Of a stretch of 64,000 nucleotides of DNA, positions 17,786 through 29,149 are shown piece by piece. The notes under the pieces were generated by a model. That model searched no databases, had not been told where the DNA came from, and was given only the letters and a program-made list of their open reading frames with translations. Within the stretch, counting starts at the first letter, position 1. Each line of letters opens with the position of its first letter. A program made the position numbers and the translations under genes. This DNA comes from Verrucomicrobiales bacterium (GTDB taxonomy: Bacteria > Verrucomicrobiota > Verrucomicrobiia > Limisphaerales > J093): contig JABTUJ010000015.1 in the NCBI GenBank assembly GCA_015075445.1, forward strand, positions 98,842 to 162,841, read 5' to 3'.

Positions 17786-17814
17786 AGGGGTCAGGCACCA
17801 ACTTAATACTTAAG
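17786..17814 (+). repeat. REP-like repeat arm upstream of the DUF1549 gene
   Basis: AGGGGTCAGGCACCAACTTA followed by ATACTTAA. The GGGGTCAG start matches the arms of the inverted-repeat element at 51956-52078. I recall sequences of this form as ends of REP elements mobilised by REP-associated tyrosine transposases; no such transposase is seen in the window. It is a single arm, in the 225-base gap between two divergent genes. Confidence 0.55.
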
Positions 17815-17982
17815 GCGCGGGAGTGGTTTCTGGCGCGGGATTTTCGGGGTGTAGCGGCCACGGCCTATCGCCGGGACCCAAACCACGCTCCGGGTGGAGC
17901 ACGTCGCGGAAGGGATTGGGTCGAGTCGGGCTGGACTCGGATTCGCTGTGGACGGCGGCGGCGGGGACGGCAGAATCGCGGC

Positions 17983-20778
17983 GTGCACTTCACCCGCTTT
18001 CCCGCCGGCGCTCTGCTGCTCGCGTCCGTGTTCGCTTTGCCGGCGCCCGCCGAACCGTCGGCTGACGTTCCGCCCCCACCGGAGCGGCGGGTCTATAGTC
18101 ACCTGCTCGAACCGCGAGAACATCCCGACTACGAACGGCGGGCGGTGCGGCCGCCGGGGTGGGACACGTTCAAGCACCGGACGCAGTTCACCTGTCTGCG
18201 GGGTTTCCACGTGGAGGAGGGGCGGATCGTGCGTTACGTCGAGGAGCTCGAGCGGTTCACCCGCACGCACGAGCTGGGAGACGTGATCTGGCCCAGCTAC
18301 CCGATCCTGTTTGCGGCGAATCTGGGCGACCTGGCGGACGAGATCGCGCGGCGCGACCTGTATCTCTTTGACGTCTGGGGGTACGTGCCGGGGTCGGGTC
18401 CGGGCGGGTATTGGCAGCAGTTCCGGCCGCCGCGGGAGGCGTTTGCCACGCTGGAGGCGAAGCTGGGTGACCGCTGGCTGGGGACGGACATCGGCGAGCA
18501 GGACGGCCGTTATCTCGGCGGCTACGCGAACCAGATGACCCCGGCGTCGGCGGACCGGTGGGCTCAGTATCGGAACTTCCAGCGGCACTTTGAGCGGATG
18601 GGCGACGACCTCGGCCACCGGCACGCCACGCTGGTCTCGCTGAACTTCGGTCACTACTTCCTGAAGGAGGGCACCTACACGCTGATTGGGGCCGAGACGG
18701 CTCAGGCGCTGCCGAACAGCCAGGTCTACTACGCCTTCATCCGCGGGGCGGGCAAGCAGTACGGCGTGCCGTGGTTTGGGAACGCCTCGGTCTACAATCG
18801 GTGGGGTTTCAAGGCTTACGGTTCGTCGGGCAAGAGCGACGGCTATGAGTTCGGCCCCACGAAGGGAAGCAGCCTGAGCCTGCTCAAGCGCTTGCTGTAC
18901 TCGCACATCCTCTACAACTGCGTCGCGGTGGGATTTGAGAATATGTGGTTCGACGGTGATCAACTCTCGCCGCTCGGCCGGATTCAGCAGGCGGCCCAGC
19001 GCTGGGTGAAGCAAAAGGAACCTCCGGGGGTCCAGCACACGCCGGTGGCGCTGCTGCTCAACTTCGATTGCGGCTGGTCCTTCCCGCGCCACCTCTACAC
19101 GGACAAGCTGTTTCGCGTGTGGGGCAACCTGCCCTATGAGGAAGGGGATCATCTCACGGATGCCATTCTGGAGTTTCTCTATCCCGGCTATGCGGACGCG
19201 TCGTATTTCCATGACGAAACCGGTTTCCTGACCGCGACGCCCTACGGAGACATCGCGGACTGTCTGCTCAGTGACGCGCCGTTGTGGGTGCTGGAGCGGT
19301 ACCCGGTCATCGTCGTCGCGGGTTCGCTGACGCCGGGTCGGGAACTCGCCGCCAAGCTCACGGCCTATGTGTCGGGGGGTGGCCATCTGGTGTTTGCGGC
19401 GGCGACCGTGGCGGGTCTGCATGGGCTGGAGGTGCCTGGTCATGTTGCAGCAACCGGGGCGGGGGTGATTGAGTGGAGGCTAGGCCAGGGGCGGATGACG
19501 CAGGTTGATGCTCGGTATGGTCTGCAGGCGGAGCCGTCGGGTGCGTCGCTAACCTCGGAGATTGATCGTCCCTTGCCGCGGCCGTTCACGCTGACGGGAG
19601 CTGCGCGGGAAGGCCTGGACCGCGTCCTTCGGTCGCAGATGCTGTTCGAGGTCGATCGGCGGCTCCAGTTGGTCACGTGTCGTCAGGGGCCGGGCCGTTA
19701 CACGGTGGGTGTGTTCAACAACGGGTGGCAGGCGTTGCCGCTGTCCCTGCGCTCGCATGGTGGCGAGATCGTGTCGGTGCGGGAACTCGCGCTGGATGAC
19801 TCGGAGAAGGCGGCCATCGGATACACGCCCGAAGGGGTGGCGGCGGCAGGGCTTGGGCGGGGCACGGACGACGTGATCGCCGGAGGTGACGTGCGGGTCT
19901 TCGCCGTGCAGGTACGGGAGGACAACGTCCGCGAGATCCCGCATGTCCGGCCGGCCGCGCGGCCGCAGGGACGGTTCCTGCCGCTGCGCCAGCCCGCTGT
20001 TTCCATCAAAGCGGAGTTGCTCGCGCGCCCGACGTTCTTCGAGCATTTCGATGGGGCGATCATCGACTGGCGATACGTGCACGAACGCGAGGCTGGCGTG
20101 CTGGAGGCGGAGGCGGGTTGGCTGAAGCGACAGGGGTTGCGGCTGGCCGTCGATTTGAGTTCCGGCATCAACCTCTACCCGGACCTGCGGCTAATCGACA
20201 ATCTGCCAGCCGACTACGAGGTCAGTACGAACGTGCTGGCCCGGTTGCTGGACAAGATGGTGATCCTGGGAGCAAAGGACCTGTTCTTCACCTTGCACCG
20301 GCATCCGGAGAACAACTTCACCGGCGAACAGACCGAGGCCGCGTTCGCGGCCACGTTGCGCGGGTTGGCGGAACAGGCGGCGGCGCGGGAAGTGACGCTG
20401 CATCTGCGGCTGGTTTTCGGCAAACCGCCGTGGGGGCTGGCCGAGGGGCTGCGGTGGATCGAGCGCGTGGGTGCGGCCAACCTGAAGCTCGCGCCGTCGA
20501 CGGCTCTGCTGACCGGGCAAACGGCGTCGGCGGAGTGGGCGTCCCGGCTGGCGGGGCGGATCGGGTTCTGGTGCGTGGCCGCGGCGCGTCACGATCTTGC
20601 TGGGCAGCTCTGGGATGCCCACGCGCCAGTGGCCGGAAGTCCGGAGAGTGAACGGATCCGTGGTTGGCTGGGGTTGGTGCCGGGTGTGCCGGTGGCGCTG
20701 GACGCGCTGCTGGACGGTGCGGACGCGGAGTACCTGGAGTCGGAGGCAATGCAGAGCTTGGTGAGAATGACGCCATGA
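17983..20778 (+). CDS. Large secreted protein with glycoside-hydrolase-like features
   Basis: 931 residues starting at GTG, with a signal peptide (FPAGALLLASVFALPAPAEP). The N-terminal half has the look of a TIM-barrel glycan-active enzyme: aromatic- and acid-rich strands such as WLGTDIGEQDGRYLGGYAN and YNCVAVGFENMWFDGDQLSP, with candidate catalytic acids in DIGEQD and GFENMWFDGD. A central segment (YPVIVVAGSLTPGRELAAKL, VSGGGHLVFAAATVAGL) resembles the GATase-like domain found after the barrel in some glycosidases. The C-terminal part looks like a second barrel-like domain. I do not recognise the exact family. The stop overlaps the next start (ATGA), so the two are an operon. Confidence 0.6.
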   Translation: MHFTRFPAGALLLASVFALPAPAEPSADVPPPPERRVYSHLLEPREHPDYERRAVRPPGWDTFKHRTQFTCLRGFHVEEGRIVRYVEELERFTRTHELGDVIWPSYPILFAANLGDLADEIARRDLYLFDVWGYVPGSGPGGYWQQFRPPREAFATLEAKLGDRWLGTDIGEQDGRYLGGYANQMTPASADRWAQYRNFQRHFERMGDDLGHRHATLVSLNFGHYFLKEGTYTLIGAETAQALPNSQVYYAFIRGAGKQYGVPWFGNASVYNRWGFKAYGSSGKSDGYEFGPTKGSSLSLLKRLLYSHILYNCVAVGFENMWFDGDQLSPLGRIQQAAQRWVKQKEPPGVQHTPVALLLNFDCGWSFPRHLYTDKLFRVWGNLPYEEGDHLTDAILEFLYPGYADASYFHDETGFLTATPYGDIADCLLSDAPLWVLERYPVIVVAGSLTPGRELAAKLTAYVSGGGHLVFAAATVAGLHGLEVPGHVAATGAGVIEWRLGQGRMTQVDARYGLQAEPSGASLTSEIDRPLPRPFTLTGAAREGLDRVLRSQMLFEVDRRLQLVTCRQGPGRYTVGVFNNGWQALPLSLRSHGGEIVSVRELALDDSEKAAIGYTPEGVAAAGLGRGTDDVIAGGDVRVFAVQVREDNVREIPHVRPAARPQGRFLPLRQPAVSIKAELLARPTFFEHFDGAIIDWRYVHEREAGVLEAEAGWLKRQGLRLAVDLSSGINLYPDLRLIDNLPADYEVSTNVLARLLDKMVILGAKDLFFTLHRHPENNFTGEQTEAAFAATLRGLAEQAAAREVTLHLRLVFGKPPWGLAEGLRWIERVGAANLKLAPSTALLTGQTASAEWASRLAGRIGFWCVAAARHDLAGQLWDAHAPVAGSPESERIRGWLGLVPGVPVALDALLDGADAEYLESEAMQSLVRMTP

Positions 20779-22309
20779 AAAGAAGTCTCGTGACCTCGAC
20801 TCCTACGAGGTCGGGGGGGAAGCAGAGTCTCGTGACCTCGACTCCTACGGGGGGGAGGGTCGCGGCCTTGGTCGCTTCGCTTGGGCTGCTGGTCGGGGCG
20901 GATCGCGGGATGGCGGAAGCAACCGCGGAGGCGACGCCGGTGGCGTTGGGTTCGCGCCTCGAGCTGTTGGTGGACGATCTGATCCTGGAACGGCTGGAAG
21001 GATGCACGCTCAAGTTGCACACCCCGCAGCCGGCCGGGGTGGCGCTGCGATTTGACGCGCCGTGGGAAGGGGCCTTCTGCGGCTACGTGACGGTCTTCCC
21101 GGACGAGGACCGGTTCCGGTGTTACTATCGCGGCAATCCGACCGCCGGGCGCGACGGTTCGAGCACGGAGGTCACCTGCTACGCGGAAAGCCGCGATGGC
21201 CACACGTTCACGAAGCCGAGCCTGGGGCTTTTCGAGGTGGCCGGCACCCGGAGCAACAACGTGGTGCTGGCCGGTCACGCCCCCTTCTCGCATAACTTCG
21301 CGCCGTTCCTGGATGCCCGACCCGGGGTGCCGCCGGGCGAACGCTACAAAGCCGTTGCCGGCACGTCTGCGACGGGATTGCACGCGTTTGTATCGAGTGA
21401 CGGATTGCGCTGGCAGCAGCGGGGGGCGACACCGTTGCTGACCGACGGCGCCTTTGATTCGCAGAACGTGGCGTTCTGGTCGGGAGCCGAGCAGTGTTAT
21501 GTCCTGTATTTCCGGACGTGGACGAAGGGCGGCTTTGCCGGCTACCGCACCATCAGCCGCGCAACTTCGACCGATTTCGTGCAATGGACGGCGCCGGAGG
21601 AGATGACGTTCGGCGACGCGCCGCCCGAGCATCTGTACACCAGCCAGACGCATCCGTACTTCCGCGCGCCGCACGTGTACGTGGCGACGCCGATGCGGTT
21701 TATGCCGGGGCGCAAGGCGTTGACCGACGCGCAGGCCGAGGCGCTGGGGGTGAACCCGGGGTACGCGAGTGACGTGGCCGAGACGGTGTTCATGACGTCG
21801 CGCGGCGGGAATCGGTACGTGCGCCTGTTCCTGGAGGGGTTCATCCGGCCGGGCCTGGATTTGGGCAACTGGGCTTCGCGCGCGGGGTTGACGGCGTTGG
21901 GGGTGGTGCCCACCGGTCCGACGGAGATGTCCTTGTACAAGCAGGCCCACTATGCGCAGGCCAGCGGGCATCTGGTTCGCTACACGCTGCGCACGGATGG
22001 GTTCGTCTCCGTCAACGCTCCGTTCGGTGGCGGGGAGGCGCTCACGCGGCCGCTGACGTTCACGGGAAGTCAGTTGGTGGTGAACTTCAGCACGGGGGCG
22101 GCCGGTGGACTTCGGGTCGAGGTGCAGGACGCAGACGGCCGCGCGATTCCGGGCAGGACGCTGGAGGATGCGGTCGAGCAGGTGGGCGACGAGATCGAGC
22201 GGGTGGTTGGCTTGAGGACGGCAGCGACCTGAGCGCGTTGGTCGGACGCCCGGTGCGCCTGCGCTTTGTGCTGAAGGACGCGGATCTGTACGCGCTGCGG
22301 TTCCGGTAG
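20775..22309 (+). CDS. Secreted beta-propeller protein (GH32/43-like fold), C-terminus frameshifted
   Basis: The start ATG at 20775 overlaps the upstream stop. The protein has the features of a large family of secreted five-bladed-propeller-like proteins of planctomycetes and verrucomicrobia: LELLVDDLILERLEG, DAPWEGAFCGYVTVF, FRCYYRG, SRDGHTFTKP, APFLDARPG-type and FVSSDGLRW motifs. The unshifted frame stops at 22230-22232. A one-base change near 22203 restores the family ending (DLSALVGRPVRLRFVLKDADL) and the stop at 22307-22309, used here. The first 26 codons contain two direct copies of a dispersed repeat (SLVTSTPT twice) ahead of the hydrophobic export segment. No catalytic residues are assigned. 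Confidence 0.68.
20786..20852 (+). repeat. Two direct copies of the GACCTCGACTCCTAC repeat inside a coding region
   Basis: GTCTCGTGACCTCGACTCCT-ACG occurs twice, about 41 bases apart, within codons 5-26 of the secreted propeller gene. It is the same family as the hairpin array at 28.86-29.08 kb and the inverted repeat at 13.13 kb. Confidence 0.8.
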
Positions 22310-24796
22310 CGGGTCGTTGGCGGGGACGGAAACGTCTGCGGCGGTCCAACTGCGTACGTCAGGCGGGCGACCAAGCCGCGGCGCGTTCGAGCGGTGGCGA
22401 TGGATGGAATACAGGCGGCGAACACGGTTTTGCCATGAGTTCCCCGGTGCGGTGAGCGCGGCGATGTCCTGGCGGTACTGTTCACAACGCCGCTGGTAGC
22501 TGCGGCGGTCCTTGGTGCATACCAGCGTTTGCGGCGAACCCTTGCGCTCGGTGACATGGGTCATGTCGAGGTGGTGGTGCTCGATCTGGTGATGCAGATG
22601 TTGGCGACGATCCTGCCGCACGCGGAAGCGATGCACCTGCTCCACCGGGTCCAGGGCGAACTGCTGCAGCTCACGACAATCCGGGCAGGTGCAGGACAGC
22701 TTGACGTTCTGCCGCCAATCGCGCGGGGCTTCCGGAGGACGGCCGCTGCGCTCCAGGAGGAAGGCGGCGCAGTGTTCCCAAAGCCGGGTGCTCGCCGCGT
22801 CCCAGGCGCGCAAGGCTTCCAGGGCAGGCACAAGGACGGTGACGGGGTCGAACAGCGCGGGGCGCGTCGCGAGTTGCCGGACGGCAGCGTCCCGGAGCTT
22901 CGGCGCCTCCAATCGGGCCAACGTGTCCAGGAGACGGATGACAAGCCGGGCATCCGACGGGAGGGCTTGCTTACGGATCTGCCAGGTCCTCCAGTCGTCT
23001 CCTGGGGCGGATTCGTCGATCTGGCTGAGGCCGGCGACGATCGCCTCGGCCAACCCGCGGAGCGACTCTCGCCATTCGGCCGGGACGGACGAACGGGTGC
23101 GAGTGGTCAGGGAACCCAGCAGGTTGACGCATTCGGCAGGCAGGCAGCGCAGGTGTTGGCGGGCGAGTTCGGTGAACAGGGCTCCGGTTGTTTTCGCGCC
23201 CAGGAGGGAGGCGGCGGCCACGAGCGCCTGGTTTTCGCTGCCGTCGTAATCGCGGGTCACGACGTCGGCGATGAAGTCGTGCACCAACGTGGCGTCGCCC
23301 AGTTCCGCGAGGAGGGAGAGCATGCCATCCCGCTTGTCCGGCTGCGGGCCGTGAGGATATCCGTGGGAGGGCGTGTCCCGCCATGCGTTCACGAGCAGCC
23401 GGGCCAGGGCCAGGGCTTCCTGACGTGCAGTGGGCAGCGCAGGTTGGGCGGCGCACGCCTCGACCTTTTCCTTCAGGTAGGGCAGGGCGGCCGCGACGCC
23501 GGCCTGGAGGAGGACCTCGGCATAGCGCTCGCGCCGCCAGACGACGAGGGCGGCCCGATGGTACGAGCGTTCAAAGCTGGCGCCTTCGTTCCCGCTGGCT
23601 TCGTGGAACCGCTGTTCATCGGGTTTCTCGTCGTCCAGGGCACCGGCGGGCAGCAACTCACCGGCTTCGAGGGGGATTTCGCCAAAGGGCACGGGTTCGT
23701 CGCGCTGATTGCGCCACTGGGCCACGTAATGTCGCGCGTCGCAGACCTCGATCACGTCGAAATCGGGGCAATCGGGATCGTCGGCCTGCTCGTCTTCCTC
23801 GTCGTCCTCGATGTAGCGTCCCCAGCGGCGTCGGCGGTAGTCCTGATAGGCGGGCTCGGCGGAGCCCGATTCCTCGATGTGGACGATGCCCAGGTGGGCG
23901 ACGCATCCGGCGCGTGCAGCGGCTTGGGCCAGGACCTGCACGCGGGCGGCGTCCGCCGCTTTGAGGCCGGCGAAAGCCAGGCCATCCGGGCTGTAGTGAT
24001 GCTCGAGCAGCCAGGCGATCTTGGCGGGAGCGTCGGGCCCCGTGAGGTTCGCTTCCAGGAGGGCGGCGGCTTGCGTGATCTGCGGTTCGTAGGCTGGGGC
24101 GACGAGGGGTTGGGCGCGGCTGCTTGGGGCGGTCTGTTGGATCAGGTTGTAGACGAGGCAGACGCGGTGTCCGTCGCGGATGGGGCGCACCTCGTGTTCA
24201 CAATCGGCATAGAAGGCGGCGAACATGACCTCGGAGACCTCCGCTCCGCTCAAGTCCACGGTGACCTCGCGTCCGCCGTGGCGGATGACGAGTTCGCCGC
24301 CGCGGTGGGTCGAGGGGAGGACAACGACGAGGGTGCCGAACATGCCGCCGGCCTTCTCGGTGTCGCGGTGGGCCAGGAAGAAGCCGCCGGGGTCGTAGAC
24401 CAGGAGCTTGTAGAGCTCGGCGGCGACCTTCATCCCCTGGCAGCCCAACCCGGCGACGACTTGCTTGAGGATGCCATCAAAGCTGGCGGTCCAGGACTTG
24501 CCGCCGAGGTGGACCCGTTCCGCCGGCAACTGCCAGACTTTACGCACGGATTCGTCCAGGATGGTGGCCTCGCCACGGCCGTAGGGGGCGCGGGTGGCCT
24601 GGCGGATGACCTCCTGGATCTGCGATTCGGGGACGGGAAAGGAGAGGACGCCGGCGCCCTCGATCTCGAGGCGGGGCATGGGGATTTCGGCGGTCCCGGT
24701 GGCGAAGAAGTCGCCGGCGCGGTTGACCCCTTTCAGCAGCGTCTCGAGCGGTTGCAGTTCGTCGTGGTACTCGATGTGGATAGGATTCCTGGCCAT
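22070..24796 (-). CDS. 2-oxoglutarate/Fe(II)-dependent oxygenase domain protein
   Basis: Starts at the ATG at 24796 (MARNPIHIEYHDELQPLE). The N-terminal 230 residues carry a prolyl-4-hydroxylase-like fold. AELYKLLVYDPGGFFLAHRD gives the metal pair His143 and Asp145, and CEHEVRPIRDGHRVCLVYNL gives the distal His and the Arg expected to bind 2-oxoglutarate. The remainder is a long helical, possibly repeat-like region with a late Cys cluster (LSCTCPDCRELQQFA). The last 110 or so residues run through an intergenic stretch and antisense to the 3' end of the convergent propeller gene. They are unlike the rest, so the true C-terminus may be near 22400 after a lost frame. The substrate is unknown. 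Confidence 0.68.
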   Translation of the reverse strand: MARNPIHIEYHDELQPLETLLKGVNRAGDFFATGTAEIPMPRLEIEGAGVLSFPVPESQIQEVIRQATRAPYGRGEATILDESVRKVWQLPAERVHLGGKSWTASFDGILKQVVAGLGCQGMKVAAELYKLLVYDPGGFFLAHRDTEKAGGMFGTLVVVLPSTHRGGELVIRHGGREVTVDLSGAEVSEVMFAAFYADCEHEVRPIRDGHRVCLVYNLIQQTAPSSRAQPLVAPAYEPQITQAAALLEANLTGPDAPAKIAWLLEHHYSPDGLAFAGLKAADAARVQVLAQAAARAGCVAHLGIVHIEESGSAEPAYQDYRRRRWGRYIEDDEEDEQADDPDCPDFDVIEVCDARHYVAQWRNQRDEPVPFGEIPLEAGELLPAGALDDEKPDEQRFHEASGNEGASFERSYHRAALVVWRRERYAEVLLQAGVAAALPYLKEKVEACAAQPALPTARQEALALARLLVNAWRDTPSHGYPHGPQPDKRDGMLSLLAELGDATLVHDFIADVVTRDYDGSENQALVAAASLLGAKTTGALFTELARQHLRCLPAECVNLLGSLTTRTRSSVPAEWRESLRGLAEAIVAGLSQIDESAPGDDWRTWQIRKQALPSDARLVIRLLDTLARLEAPKLRDAAVRQLATRPALFDPVTVLVPALEALRAWDAASTRLWEHCAAFLLERSGRPPEAPRDWRQNVKLSCTCPDCRELQQFALDPVEQVHRFRVRQDRRQHLHHQIEHHHLDMTHVTERKGSPQTLVCTKDRRSYQRRCEQYRQDIAALTAPGNSWQNRVRRLYSIHRHRSNAPRLGRPPDVRSWTAADVSVPANDPLPEPQRVQIRVLQHKAQAHRASDQRAQVAAVLKPTTRSISSPTCSTASSSVLPGIARPSASCTSTRSPPAAPVLKFTTN

Positions 24797-24890
24797 GGCG
24801 GTGGGCTGGGGTGGCGGTGATGGGGTCAGGCGGCGGGTCGGGAGGTGTGTTCGGACCGAGGCGCGCAACTGGGCAAAGGACTGCCGTGAT

Positions 24891-27029
<2,139 letters not shown>

Positions 27030-27177
27030 GGGATCAGTAGCAGGAAAGTCAGCAACATGGGGAGGCGGCCTGGGGAAGGTCGCTGCGGTCCCGACGAGGG
27101 CCGGGTTGCCGGAAGGTTGATCAACCGCATGTTGACGACATAGACGCGGTTGCCGCTCGGGCGATGGGGCGATCGGG

Positions 27178-27256
27178 CCGGATCCTTCGCCGGCATTACC
27201 GGGCAGGTTCATCAGGTCGGCGCCATCGCGACGCCCTCAAGGCGTGGGACCCGTGG
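27178..27256 (-). promoter_or_regulatory. TPP riboswitch-like element upstream of thiC
   Basis: Read on the minus strand, this stretch contains TGATGAACCTGCCCGGTAAT then GCCGGCGAAGGATCC. It matches the conserved 3' half of the THI box (GAACCUGAUC..GGNUAAUNCCNGCGNAGGGA). A shorter 5' part, GGGTCCCACGCCTTGAGGGC, corresponds to the GGGU...CUGAGA half in weakened form. It lies 150 bases upstream of the thiC start in the right orientation. TPP riboswitches usually repress thiC when thiamine pyrophosphate is abundant. The CUGAGA box is imperfect (CTTGAGG), so function is likely but not certain. Confidence 0.72.
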
Positions 27257-27562
27257 GGGCCTCACGCGGGTTGGCTCGCGATGAACGGTAGGGAGCAGTT
27301 GGCGGGGCGTCAAGGAGGGGCGGGGTCGGACCACGACAAGGTGTTCATGGGCGGAGATGAACCTGTCGTAGTCCCTGCGGAGCTCAGGGCCGTTTCTGGC
27401 GCCAGAATGAGGGCCACAACGCGGATGCCGCCACGGGGACCTAAGACCGGCGATAAGAATGCCCCGAAAAAGTGAACGCAAGGCCCCTCTGGGTGCCTGG
27501 TTTCGGGTCCAACCAGTTCCGTCTCAGCACAATCGCGTGGTCCGACCCCTGGGCCTGGGGCG
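27257..27562. other. Gene-free stretch between kbl and the thiC leader
   Basis: About 300 bases in which no convincing gene, RNA or repeat was seen. The thiC promoter is expected here, upstream of the riboswitch, but no clear -35/-10 pair could be picked out. Confidence 0.4.
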
Positions 27563-28742
27563 TCAGACGCCGAGCTCGCGCTTGACCTTGGCGAAGGCTT
27601 CAAGGCCGCGGGTCAGATCGGCTTTCGTGTGGGCGGCCGACATCTGCGTGCGAATGCGGGCCTTGCCCTGGGGAACGACCGGATAGCTGAAGGCGATGAC
27701 GTAGATGCCCTCGGCCAGCATCGCCTCCGCGAAACGCGCGGCGCACACGGCGTCGCCGAACATGATCGGGATGATCGGGTGTTCGCCGGGGATGAGCTGG
27801 AATCCGACGTCGGTCAGGCCCTGACGGAAGAAGCGGGTGTTGGCCTCCAGTTGGTCGCGCAGGGCAGTGGATTCGGTGAGGAGTTCGAGCACGCGCAACG
27901 TGCCGGCGACGATGGCCGGGGCGACGGTGTTGCTGAAGGAGGTAGGTCAGGAGCGCTGTCGAAGCAGTTCGATGATCTCCTTGCGGCCGCTGGCGTAGCC
28001 GCCACTCGCCCCCTGAAGGCCTTGCCTAACGTGCCTGTGAGGAGTCGACGGTCCATCACGCCCAGTGCTCGTGGGTACCGCGGCCTTGCCGGCCCATGAA
28101 ACCAACGGCGTGCGAGTCGTCGACCATCACGAGGGCGCGGTGGCGCTCGGCGAGATCGCAGAGGGCGGGGAGGTTGGCGAGGGTGCCGTCCATCGAGAAG
28201 ACGCCGTCGGTGACGATAAGGCGAAAGCGGGCACCGGCGGCGGCCTGCAGCTTGGCGTCGAGGTCGGCCATGTCGTTGTTGCGGTAGCGATGGCGCTGGG
28301 CCTTGCAGAGGCGGATGCCGTCAATGATCGAGGCGTGGTTAAGCTCGTCCGAGATGACGGCGTCCTCGGGGCCCAGGAGAATCTCGAAGACGCCGCCGTT
28401 GGCGTCCCAGCAGGAGCTGTAGAGGATGGTGTCCTCAGTGCCGAGGAACTCGCTGAGGCGACGTTCGAGCTCCTTGTGGGCGGCTTGGGTCCCGCAGATG
28501 AAGCGGACGCTGGCCAGGCCGTAACCCCACTGGTCGAGGCCGAGCTTGGCGGCGTCGCGCACGGCGGGGTGCTGGGCGAGGCCGAGGTAATTGTTGGCGC
28601 AGAGGATGAGGACGGGCTCGCTGCCGGCGACGCGGACGTGGGTGCCCTGGGGCGTGCTGAGGACGCGTTCGGGCTTGTAGAGCCCGGCTTGGCGAATCTC
28701 GGCCAGTTGGGCGGCGAGATGGGGTTGGAAGGCGTCGTACAT
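27563..28742 (-). pseudogene. kbl: 2-amino-3-ketobutyrate CoA ligase, broken by several frame changes
   Basis: The start (MYDAFQPHLAAQLAEIRQAG) and first 225 residues are intact, with ILCANNYLGLAQHP and VMVDDSHAVGFMGRQGRGTH. The family sequence then continues only by switching frames. VMDRRLLTGTLGKAF is in a second frame, and SGGYASGRKEIIELLRQRS (with the PLP-lysine region just before) is in a third and runs into TGA. From SNTVAPAIVAGTLRVLELL to the stop at 27563 it is back in another frame. At least three indels and one C-to-T nonsense change are needed. The enzyme cleaves 2-amino-3-ketobutyrate to glycine and acetyl-CoA, and is usually coupled to threonine dehydrogenase, which is absent here. 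Confidence 0.85.
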
Positions 28743-29149
28743 GGCGCTGGATGTTCGCGGTGTTCGGTGCCGGTCGGGTGGCAATCCACCGGGACAGGCG
28801 AGATGGCGGGGAGTCTCCGTCCGGAAGGGCGGAGAGGCAAGGCTGCAAGGGGGAGGGTGAGCCTCCTGACGTCGGCTCTTACGGGGACAGGCTGTAGGAG
28901 TCGAGGTGACGAGACTCGGCAGAGCCTCCTGACGTCGGCTCCTACGGGGACAGGCTGTAGGAGTCGAGGTGACGAGACTCTGACTTCGAGGGTGAGCCTC
29001 CTGGCGTCGGCTCCTACGGGGAGAGGCTGTAGGAGTCGAGGTGACGAGACTCGGCAGAGCCTCCTGACGTCGGCTCCTACGGGGGGGCGGCGAAAGGGGG
29101 GGCGGGGTTTTTGCGTGTGTTTCGGTGGGGGTTCTGGCAATAGAGGCCC
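28743..29149. other. Gap between divergent kbl and glgB, largely repeats
   Basis: About 400 bases without a gene. Bases 28859-29084 are the hairpin repeat array described separately. The rest is GC-rich sequence with no recognised signal apart from the region immediately before the glgB ATG. Confidence 0.5.
28859..29084. repeat. Tandem array of imperfect palindromes, 3.5 units of about 62 bp
   Basis: Each unit pairs a left half GAGCCTCCTGACGTCGGCTC-CTAC with a right half GTAGGAGTCGAGGTGACGAG-ACTC, separated by about 11 bases (GGGGACAGGCT). The halves are reverse complements with roughly five mismatches, so every unit can fold into a long hairpin. The fourth unit is a left half only. Single or paired members of the same family occur at 13.13 and 20.79 kb. 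Confidence 0.85.

Noticed and set aside
14363..17806. A 1147-codon plus-strand open frame
   Set aside because: It is antisense to the DUF1549/DUF1553 gene, which shows clear family motifs. The frame is open only because of high GC.
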